Shown one piece after another: positions 36,401 to 48,400 of a stretch of 64,000 nt of DNA (the stretch's first letter is position 1; every line of letters starts with the position of its first letter). The translations under genes and the position numbers were made by a program. The stretch covers positions 1 to 64,000 of the forward strand of contig JASANE010016068.1 in the NCBI GenBank assembly GCA_030248225.1. Direction: 5' to 3'. The notes under the pieces are model-generated. The model was given only the letters and a program-made list of their open reading frames with translations. It made no database searches and was not told the origin of the DNA. This DNA comes from Trileptium ribeirensis (Eukaryota; Nematoda; Enoplea; Enoplida; Thoracostomopsidae).

Positions 36401-39400
36401 CTATATATAAAACCGGTCAGCTCTGCAGTCTATATATAAAACCGGTCAGGTCTGCAGTCTATATATAAAACCGGTCAGGTCTGCAGTCTATATATAAAAC
36501 CGGTCAGGTCTACAGTCTATATATAAAACCGGTCAGGTCTGCAGTCTATATATAAAACCGGTCAGGTCTGCAGTCTATATATAAAACCGGTCAGGTCTGC
36601 AGTCTATATATAAAACCGGTCAGGTCTGCAGTCTATATATAAAACCGGTCAGGTCTGCAGTCTATATATAAAACCGGTCAGGTCTGCAGTCTATATAAAA
36701 CCGGTCAGGTCTGCAGTCTATATATAAAACCGGTCAGGTCTGCAGTCTATATATAAAACCGGTCAGGTCTGCAGTCTATATATAAAACCGGTCAGGTCTG
36801 CAGTCTATATATAAAACCGGTCAGGTCTGCAGTCTATATATAAAACCGGTCAGGTCTGCAGTCTATATATAAAACCGGTACCAGGAGGCCTTCTGTGCTT
36901 CAATATATCATGACTCAGTGCTATGAACACAGATAAAATTAAAAACTGCAGTTGGCGAAATATATAATACCCCCAACATTCCTAAGTTGTGGTTTTCGTC
37001 ATTAATCAACGTGTTAAACGACAAAATCACAAATGGCTGTAAATGAATGGTAAGCTACAATTATAGCAAGAAATAATCTATCTAAATGTATGGAAAACCT
37101 CTTTAGATCAGCTTCTTATTCATTCTTAATCAATGGTTGTAATAATAATTGTACTACTTTGTTGTCTACTACTACAATTTTGATCACAAAATGTCGCAAC
37201 TAATTAGAATTCGCTCTGATTGATAATTATATATATACGTATAAATCTAATAATAATTATTTAAGCTAATCGAAGCCGGTGCTTTGAAAAAAGAACAATC
37301 ATGCATTGTATATATACGCAATTATAATATAGACAGACACAAAACAAGAGTTTCGAGATGGGAAATTATTAAATTTTCAAGTGGAACGGACGGACGGACA
37401 GTCCCAAAATTTAATAAATTTAGTAGATTAAAACCGTTGTGATTACTACAGAACATCAATGATTTTGAAAAATTAAGATTATCGAGTTGTATCAAAATTT
37501 GCTAGTACTAAGATATTATAATGATTAAATTTGATTCACAAATTATATATATTTGGAAAAACCAGCTTTGTACTAACAGCAAAATGGTGTACTGTACCAA
37601 AAAATTAATGTATAAAAATAAAAATCAAATCACAAAAGTCATGCTACTGGCTACAATTCTTGATATCAGATTCAAAAATTGAAGCAGATATAACTGACAA
37701 AAGTTTGCTCACCCATTTTGTTCTAATATTTTTATTTCTGATACAGCCTCAGTCGGTAATCATTGACATATGTGTCGAGCTTGTTATAATGAACTTAACC
37801 TGTTTCCAACCAAATTAATGTGTATTTCGTACAATGTTGAATAAAGTTTGACCGCAACGGCGGATTGAACCTGGATTCTTTGGCCGCGGGCCTCGTGCGC
37901 TAGCCACTACGCCATTCGGAAGGCGAATAATGACGCAAGTACGAACGCACGACCTAGGCGAGGCAGGCAAGCTCTGTTATCGCATCACTTTACAATGTAC
38001 ACTGCATCAAATATGTTGAACTATACGTAAAACGATTAATGCTTCATTCAAATCACCCTTACATTGGCTCTCTGGTACTAGTATGCGCTTGGTTGAAAAC
38101 TTATTTGTTGTGGCGGTTATTAATGCTTGTGGTCTTAACCATGTTATGTAATTAGGGAAACTTGTGTAAGATCGCGACATACCTCGGCTGATTAAACGTA
38201 CACAGCGAAAGTGTATACAGTTGCTTGACCTAGAGCCAATATCGATCAATATTTTTTGACAAATATTACCCAACAATAATCAGTATATAACTATTTGTTA
38301 CAAAACTGCCAAACGTTTTTAAATATATATTCAATGTATAAGTGGCATCGTAACATTGAAAGAATCCTTCGTAAAAACTGTATTCGGCTAATGTATTAGA
38401 CTGACAATATAGACGTCAGCCTAACTTCATACTAGCTCTAATATTATAGCGCAAGACCAAACCTACAAAACACACCAGGGATATAAAATTTAAAAATTTA
38501 ATTTTTAGTCCATAAATTTACCTTCATTCAACCTTGATTCCATTAGTAAACTAAACGTTTTGTGGTATTTAATAATATAAACTGCAATATCTTAGTCGGT
38601 AGTGTGGTAAATCTCAGTTATCTTACTTGTCAATTTAAACACTCTGTATAATTAGATAAATTGATCAAAGTTCAACTTTGCTTCACTCAAATAATATCAG
38701 ACGACTCAGTATCTTCAATATTCTGAGTTGAGCAACGACATAATAACGTATTTCACGGGGAATTAGGGGAGGGTATCAAAAATTCATTCTGAAACTCATC
38801 TGCTGAACAAACAAATTGCTAGTTGTTATCATGCCCCTTCCTTTAGTTTCAAAACGCAAGCGCTATCTGGCCGTGAAAGGAAAGCTAAATAGGAATAAAA
38901 TTTCATCAAAATAATTTGAAAAATATATTTGTGATGAGTGGCAATATTGATTGGTGAAATAATTACACAAATTTGTTAATGACCAACCTCCAGTAAGATC
39001 ATTACTGCCTTCAGAGAGCTAATTAAAACAAATTTTAGACTTAAAACAAAGTTTTGCTGTTCAGAACAAACCTTTTTTGAAGCTTGCAGTGTTTTTGTCC
39101 TAATCGATTTTTTTTTAAAATAATATAAATTTTCGTCGGTCGACTTTTCATACAATGATGGTGATCTTGCTGTCATTCTACTTGCTTCTAATTTTTATGT
39201 ACATACATATTCATTTTTTATAGTTACATTGCTGGTATTTGTTACAACGAGTGACGGTAGGACGTTGCCTAAGTTTTGAGCATGCTATGAGACCACATCT
39301 CCATTTATCTGATCTCACCATCTGATGCAAAATTCGATATGCCATCGTTAATATTACGTTGTATATTATAATAATATAATTAATTATATATTAGGTTAGT

Positions 39401-42400
39401 ATTATAATTCTTTACGATGCGATTGGTTAATAAACATATTTGGTGTTATATATAAACTTGTCAAGCAAATATGGCAAATATCCTCGGAATATGGCGAATA
39501 TTTCATGGTCACATTTTTGGTGTGAATTTTGTTATATAAAAGTAGTCAATATTGATTCAAATTGAAAAATTTCATTGCTGTTTATAATAAAAGATAGTTG
39601 TTATATCCGCGTTGCCACAAAAGTGACACTGTCGGAAACAAAGCCAAGATACAGGAAACAAAGCCAAGAAGTGTGCACGTGGCCGCTTATGCAATGCAGG
39701 TCCAAGTTGACTGTTATAGTAGTTTATTTGTGATTCAAATAAGTTTCAAACGGACAAACTCCTGGGTCGACCGCTAGTATTTTTAAAAACAGCCTAACGG
39801 AAAAATATTGTTCTTCGAAAAAGGGCTGCAATTTGATTTGCAGTATTTAAAGCTGCAAAATCCGAGCTGGCAGTGTAGAATAGAGTAATTAAAACAGTTA
39901 AAATAAGCTTAACTTAAAAATGTCGAAAGGCAGGTCCATTTTTGTACAGACATCAATCATATCCGGTTGGGGTTGGCTCTAAATATTTAAACAAAGCTCC
40001 ACATAAATCATTCCAAAATTATGGATTGACAGCGAATATAATTTATACGTATATATAATAAAATAGATACGTAATAAAGCATTTGGCACATAATTGCAAA
40101 AAAATCAAGCTTCATGACATGAGCGATTGTAATAGCTAAATACAGGACAATAATAATTTACAATGTCAAATTTGACTCTCTACAAAAGCGAATTTCGACT
40201 AAAAATATCTGAAATACTGAGTTTTTATGGCTCAACATCCCGAGTTAAGCTTTCGGTTTTAGGGCATTTATTTGACACAGCTAAACATACTGTCTTATAA
40301 TCATGACAGTTCATGAATATTTCATATATATTCTTATTATACTAAGACATTTTTTTGACAATTTATATATTTTATACACATAATAATAGTATTATAAATA
40401 TATTATTGTCTAGGCCAAATGATGCAAAAATTGTATGACAGCTAGCCAGCACAGTAGCCCATCCACGGTAACGGGCTAACCCGCAAGTAGTGTGAAAACT
40501 CGTACGTTCAACATCCTGGGTGTTCTGCAATGCGCGCTGTTGTCGAAATGACTAGACGGTTGCGCATATTTAGGGCCATCAAAACACACAGTGGCCATAT
40601 TTAGCGAATGATGTCCTGAATACTTTGTGGTTCTTTTTAGTGCGCCCTATTGAAATGGCTAGCTGATTTCCTTTACCTTTATTGATCATCGAAAGGAACA
40701 AATTGTTCCCGTTATTAAGAACTGTTTAAAACAGTGATAGTTGGCGTCCTTTAGTGGCTGCTGCTAAAATAACTACGTTAGTAGGGATCCGTTCAAAAAA
40801 ATAAGCGATCTGTCCTGTAGCAAAGTTTATGAATTGTATTGTTTTCTGATTTTTATATCATAAGTAAGTTTTGATAAATTTGTATTTCAATAACTTGTCC
40901 ACCACAGACTGGGCTTGAGCATAGGTTGATGCAAAAGGTTCACGATAGGCTTTATTATAGGTTCAAGCAGATGGTGCGCCATTGCGCTTGAGTATAGGTT
41001 AAAGCAGAAGGTTCATCATTGCGCTTGATCATAGGTCGAAACAGATGGTCCGCCGTTGCGTTTGACCATAGGTTCAATCAAGCAGATGGTGCGCCATTGG
41101 GCTTGATTATAGGTTAAAGCAGATGGTCCACCATTGGGCTTGATCATAGGTTGAAGCAGATGGTCCGCCGTTGCGTTTGGTCATAGGTTCAATCAGATGG
41201 TGCGCCATTGGGCTTGATTATAGGTTCAAGCAGATGGTTTGCCATCGGGCTTGATCATTGGTTAAAGCAGATGGTGTGGCTAAGAGGGATGTGTTATAGA
41301 ACAGACACTGATTGATTGATTGATCGATTGAGCGATTTTTATATTTGAATGATATATTTATTTATTTAAAGTGGCTTTCATATTTGAAATGGATCGAGCG
41401 TAGCAAGCGGAGATTCCTCAAATAGCGCATAATTGTGCAAAAAATTTTTTTGTCCGTTTGTGGTCCCTTTATTATATATTTTTCATTTGACAAGTATTGC
41501 AACACAGTTATGCACCCAGGTTTGTGTTTGTGCTGCTTAAAAAGATTCCCTACTTAAATTATCACTAAACCGATACAAATTGGAGACTTGCTAATTTAAG
41601 TCGCTTACAGTCACCTAACATATAAGGTTGTAACTCTTGTCAAAAGCATCCTATAGAAAAATGAAGACCATCATTTTTATTTAAGCTTAGGTACAACTTA
41701 GCATTTTTGCATGGTTTGGCAGAACAGCCATGTTTGAGTTATTTGTCAAAGTTTCAAAATACCAAAAAAACCTGAAAATTTCAAAATTTTGAGAAAGTTT
41801 AGTGCCTCTTGGAGATTACCGATCAGAGTACAGGATTACCCAACCTGTCAAACACATTGGTTGCATCGTTTTAATTCTATATTGGGTATGCTAATAACCC
41901 TACAAGACTGTGTCGGAGCTAAATTTGATAAAATTTGGCACCAAAAACAGTAAATTTTTCTACCTTTTCAATATAGATCTATGTCGGTGACTCGCATGTA
42001 GGTATAGGTTTTCGAGGTTGCTGAATACGGTAAAGCCCAATTGCATTTGCATGGTATGCATAAAATAACTTAAGTGATCGAGGCCTACACTGTAAAAATC
42101 ACTATCCAAAGTATAATTATTTTTAAAATGTAATTTTTGAAAATGTCAACATTTTTCGTGTTTTTGTTTGACAATTGGCGGATGAAATAAACAGTTTTGG
42201 GGGTTTCATGTGTGGTAAAAATGACTGTAGCGATGTCGTTAATACATTGTTGGTGTATCGTTGTGGTTGTGAGAATTTAAAGACCTGAATTTGGTACCTT
42301 ACAATAGTAATTAAACGCGCATTAACCACATTCGATCCACAACTAGATTATTTGTACGAGCAACTAGAATATATTAATGTTTACATTGGAAAATGCTACA

Positions 42401-45400
42401 TCGGAACACTGCAATTCTTACCCGGTGTTGACTTGGAACCAGCTGCTGGCGTCGTCGGTGTCTTCTGAAAACAGTGAGAAAACACACAAAACATCGATAC
42501 AATAGTTAAAATCGATTAAATATTCACCTATATGTATGCAACTAAATAAAAACTCAAACTATACTTTAAAAAATATATGGTAAGTTACATTTTTATTTGC
42601 TGCAAATACCACAATGAGTTTCAAAATAAACTAATAGCCCAAGTGAAAATTTTTGTAGAACGGTACACAGGGTGATTAACTTTCGTGTGCCTTTTAAGTT
42701 TCCAGCAATCAATCGATATTTTTATACTTATAGTTAGTTATACTTTATTGATAGTCACAAATTATTTTATGGTTTATAAACAAAAATATGAACCAATGTA
42801 AAATATTTTAATGACATACCAATACAATATATCAAAAAGGGAGCAAAAAGGTTCAAACATGTGATAATTCCATGGAAAATTAAAATTTCGGTTCAGCTAG
42901 ATAAAAGTATATAATGTTTCGTGGATAAACAGGCATGAATTCCTGCAGTTAGGTAATATAAATGTCCGCAGACATTACTTTTAGCAGAAATTTCTTGACA
43001 TAAATGAGCATTTGAATCATTAAATATTAAATAATAATTTGTTTGTGTTCCAATATTACCATTTGTTATAATATAATCTATTAATCTATTGCGTTGTAAT
43101 TCTATTAACACGATAGCAGCAACGTAAAATTAAGTCAAGTTACATCTATAAATTAAAATATAATTGTGCAGTCATTACTTTTAGCAGAAATTTCTTGACA
43201 TAAACGAGCATTTGAATCATTAAATATTAAATAATAATTTGTTTGTGTTCCAATATTACCATTTGTTATAATATAATCTATTGATATTGCGTTGTAATTC
43301 TATTAACGCGATATCAGCAACGTAAAATTAAGTCAAGTTACATCTATAAATTAAAATATAATTGTGCAGTCATTACTTTTAGCAGAAATTTCTTGACATA
43401 AACGAGCATTTGAATCATTAAATATTAAATAATAATTTGTTTGTGTTCCAATATTACCATTTGTTATAATATAATCTATTAATCTATTGCGTTGTAATTC
43501 TATTAACACGATAGCAGCAACGTAAAATTAAGTCAAGTTACATCTATAAATTAAAATATAATTGTGCAGTCATTACCTTTAGCAGAAATTTCTTGACATA
43601 AACGAGCATTTGAATCATTAAATATTAAATAATAATTTGTTTGTGTTCCAATATTACCATTTGTTATAATATAATCTATTAATATTGCGTTGTAATTCTA
43701 TTAACACGATAGCAGCAACGTAAAATTAAGTCAGGTTACATCTATAAATTAAAATATAATTGTGCAGTCATTACTTTTAGCAGAAATTTCTTGACATAAA
43801 CGAGCATTTGAATCATTAAATATTAAATAATAATTTGTTTGTGTTCCAATATTACCATTTGTTATAATATAATCTATTAATATTGCGTTGTAATTCTATT
43901 AACACGATATCAGCAACGTAAAATTAAGTCAAGTTACATCTATAAATTAAAATATAATTGTGCAGTCATTACTTTTAGCAGAAATTTCTTGACATAAACG
44001 AGCATTTGAATCATTAAATATTAAATAATAATTTGTTTGTGTTCCAATATTACCATTTGTTATAATATAATCTATTAATCTATTGCGTTGTAATTCTATT
44101 AACACGATAGCAGCAACGTAAAATTAAGTCAGGTTACATCTATAAATTAAAATATAATTGTGCAGTCATTACTTTTAGCAGAAATTTCTTGACATAAACG
44201 AGCATTTGAATCATTAAATATTAAATAATAATTTGTTTGTGTTCCAATATTACCATTTGTTATAATATAATCTGTTAATATTGCGTTGTAATTCTATTAA
44301 CACGATATCAGCAACGTAAAATTAAGTCAAGTTACATCTATAAATTAAAATATAATTGTGCAGTCATTACTTTTAGCAGAAATTTCTTGACGTAAACGAG
44401 CATTTGAATCATTAAATATTAAATAATAATTTGTTTGTGTTCCAATATTACCATTTGTTATAATATAATCTATTAATATTGCGTTGTAATTCTATTAACA
44501 CGATAGCAGCAACGTAAAATTAGGTCAAGTTACATCTATAAATTAAAATATAATTGTGCAGTCATTACTTTTAGCAGAAATTTCTTGACGTAAACGAGCA
44601 TTTGAATCATTAAATATTAAATAATAATTTGTTTGTGTTCCAATATTACCATTTGTTATAATATAATCTATTAATATTGCGTTGTAATTCTATTAACACG
44701 ATAGCAGCAACGTAAAATTAAGTCAAGTTACATCTATAAATTAAAATATAATTGTAAACTATTACAAAAAGTTTGATAACAATTTCATAGCAGTCAATCT
44801 GTGATGAAACAGAATCTTCATGATGTTTACTCAGTGCATAAGATCCTATTGGTTAACAGCAATATATATGCAGTGAAATTAAAATCGCTACTAAATCGGA
44901 TAGTAGATTTTTAGCATTGAGTTGACACTTACCTTGGTAACTAAAGCTTTGATGTTCACCTCGTTACGCCTATTACCCGGTTACTTGCGTGCGTTTCGTT
45001 AGCGCTTTATTGTTTTTGTTTAGACTCATATTTCGAACATTTATAAAGAGATATCAACAATAACTTTTCTATGAATTTTTGACATGAAAAAGAAATATAG
45101 TCATTAAATATATAGAATTTGGAGCTTTACCTCTGACCTATATAGGTTAGCAACCACAGCTTCTCTCACGAGAGACTTTACGGTGTTTCACCAAATATTG
45201 GCTAATCAAAAAAGTTTTAGTTTATAACAGGTTTAGTCAACAAATATATTGTCATTTAGTTAGCATGAATTCGTCTGATGTCACTCTTGTCGGAACAGGA
45301 CTGGTTGTCGTAGATTAAATTATTGTTTGAGTAGCTAATATCACGGACAATCCCCGGCCAGAATTACAACGATTCCTGTTCGGTTTTATCGCATCTGATC

Positions 45401-48400
45401 TTCTTAGGCTTAATGCGGAGGTAAACTGAACGCGAAATAATGAATTGGCCATCGATCCGTTTTCCCAAGGCACAAACTGCCCAGGCTCAGATTATCTTAT
45501 AACGGCTGTTAAAACCCATTTATACTATAAATTTATAGCAGTCGAATTGTTTTCAGAGATATTTTAGGCTATGGTACATCTAGGAAAACACAATATGACA
45601 TAATTATGTGTAGAATTTTCTTTACCTTAGCGACGGCAGGGCTTCTAATCGATGTCACAGGGCCAGGTTTTGCAGGATGGCTCTTCGGTTTGGATGAGGC
45701 TTTTGTCTGCGGTGTATTGGTGATAGGAACAGGTTTTTCTGAAGCATTCATTATCAAAACAAAATGGCAAATCATCGAAGGCAACGACAGTGAAGCTACA
45801 TCGATGATACTTAGGCGTTCGGATAAATCTACATTATGGTATTCGGATAATTTTTATCTAATTACTGTATCGTACAAGATATAGCAAAATTCGAGTATAA
45901 ATATATAAAAAAATTCTAAGCTCAGTTAAATAATAAGCTAATAATAATAAAAAAGCTCAGCTTTTCACAGTAAGTTTTTGTAATTTCTGAATTTTAAAAC
46001 TATCAGTTTATGCCTTGTGTATATATTCAGAAGTCGCATGATTCGTGCAAATTTATTTATTTTTTGGAACAATTACATTAATTTCAATTTATAGAAGTTA
46101 TTTACTTTGTATGAAACAACGGTTTGTACATTCAAAATGTGGAATTAAATTATTTTAATTTATAAATACAAAAATATTTAAGATTATTAAGTGCAGACAA
46201 AGTGTTTTAGCGTAAAGGCGTGTTCACAAGTTCAAACTTTTTTATTCAAATTTTGAACGAAATTTGAACTCATATTTTGATCAAAATTGAAGGCATGTTT
46301 GTGTATTTTTTCACAATTTAAGCGTGTTAACACCTTTCAAACTATTTATGGTGTATTATTTTAGCCAATCAGGCACAAGGTACTTGTGTCGAAAAGGTTT
46401 GAGCTCCAAATCTGAAGAGACATGGCCATTTGTATAATTTTTATATTAGATATCGCCATCAATTTTTAACCCAAATTTAATGAAATTTCGAGCTCGAGCT
46501 TTGAGCTCAAATTTTGACCAGCAAATCTCAAAGTGTGACCGTATCTTAAGTTCGCTATTCTCAACCACTGACACATTTCAAGCAAGAGTGTTACATTTTG
46601 TTTACAACTAGGCAGGTGCCAATATCACGGGTACTTCAAAAGAATATGAATTTATCACGTAAAATTTCCGACTCAGAAGAAGTCAAAAGTTTCCGGTTAC
46701 CATGCTAATAAAATTACCCAGCTTTACAACAAAGAGAAATGTTTTTAAGGAAGACTGTTGCTGATTTTGTTGTTAGTTACCCATATCCTTGTTTGCTTAA
46801 TCAAATGCAGCAACGCCAATGTTGCCTAAACATTTCTGCATAAAATCACCCATCTTGTCGAATCTATATATAACCCCTACAATTATCATACAACGCAAGT
46901 GCTGCAAATTACGCCCGAAAATGTAGCCAACAAAACACATATATTTGCTAAAAATTATCGAAATTTATCTGATTTTTCAGTATGTTTTTCTAACAGCCGA
47001 CTGGAAAGCAGTTCAGATGCTTATCTTTTGATACAAATGATGATTGTTGATGTATGCCAAAACTCTTAGACTGTATGCAAGGTACTATATGTAAGTGGGC
47101 TTAACTAAGATGGAGCATTATAATTTTTGTTCCTGTTTACAATAGTTCTAAAAAGGCTAAACTGTAATCAATTTCAGTTTAGATCACGGGTGCAATCATC
47201 GCTAACACTACGACAGATCCACTCAGATCCAAGCTGGTAAAAATGCGTAACTTCAGTTTTTCAAAACAAAATTTAGTGCTCAAAATTTGAACAAAATTTT
47301 TTCAAAATTTTGAATACATAAATCTTTTATTAATTTCTATTGCATTATGTTTATCTGATCATTCAAACTAAACTAAACAGAATTATCAATAATTTGTTTT
47401 AGTCTGTCAACGACAAACTACACCAATAAGTTAATCGGGATTAACAAGAAAAAACAGAAAAAAATCGCTCCAGACTATGAACAGATTTTTAGCTCCAAGT
47501 TTTTGAGCTATAAATTTAAACCCGTCAATGAAAATACACCCCTCTTAAGTTTTCAGCTAGTAATAAGTTCGGCATCAATGCGATACGATGCCAATCCCTC
47601 TAATGCGTATTTTCAACGAATGCTAGTTTCTCCTAGTGGGTTGTACAATGAGGATAGTTTACACATCATATAAAAATTTCCGGTTTACTACATTTCAAAA
47701 AAGACCTACTTTTTTCGATTTTCTCAGTCCCTTTCTTTTCATTGCCACCACCAGCAGCTTTCACTTGTTTTCGTTCTTTCTCCATTCGAACATGATTAGG
47801 ATTTTCATGAATTTCTCGTTGTTCTGAGCTCACTTTCACAACAACTTCGTCTTGTGGCGACGGTTGCTGCTGCTGCTGTGGCTGCTGATGTTGTTGTTGC
47901 TGCTGTTGTTCGAGTTGTAATAATTGATTTATGTCATTTTGTTCACCTGCTGTTGGCTGTCGACATTGCTCCGGCTCCATGATATCGATCTGTGGTATTG
48001 CAGTTGGCATACTGACCATTTGTTCTTTCGCTGCTTCAGTTGGACCAAGGTCCATTATCAAGTGTTGCTGTGCGTGATCACCTTGCTGAATAATATTGTA
48101 TTGTGAGTCAAAATTTTGATTGTTGCTAAAACACATAACTTCTTGCTCATCCATTTGGACCGGTAATGAAAATTCTTCATTGTGATCGCTAAAATTTACG
48201 CGATGTTCCGATGTTTGATCTTGCAAATCGATAAGATGATGTGGGTCGATAGATGACTGCGCTTGATGAATCAATTGATCCTGTTGCTGAAAAAACGGAT
48301 CATTGTCAAAATCATTTCGAACATCAATAAGCGCTCCTGATTCGTTTTCTCGATGTTGTTCCGTGTCAGCAACAATGGTTGGTGCCGCAATTAGTGGCTC

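Larger units (their letters stand above)
16565..42421. other. intron 5 of the MAP gene (25.9 kb)
   Basis: This very large intron holds LINE copy 1 with a nested Mutator-like element, arrays of 42, 195, 197, 29 and 37 bp, a 180-bp duplication, a 380-bp fold-back element, an inverted pair near 35.1/35.5 kb and a tRNA-like sequence near 37.9 kb. It may also hold an internal first exon at 32676-32754. I see nothing else coding. The stretches 23.4-24.6, 29-32.4, 34.1-36.3 and 37-40.9 kb hold only AT-rich DNA with short unassigned open frames. Confidence 0.6.
42465..45625. other. intron 4 of the MAP gene
   Basis: Mostly the 198-200-bp array (42975-44755). A 27-nt candidate micro-exon lies at 44933-44959. 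Confidence 0.6.

Noticed and set aside
42893..43111. 72-codon minus-strand frame containing LIDYIITNG, faintly like an endonuclease block
   Set aside because: It lies at the edge of the 198-bp array, the rest does not match any endonuclease, and the array units do not keep it open.
45606..45884. 92-codon plus-strand frame with hydrophobic text opposite exon 4
   Set aside because: Antisense shadow of the basic Pro/Lys-rich exon, whose splice sites and phases fit the MAP gene.
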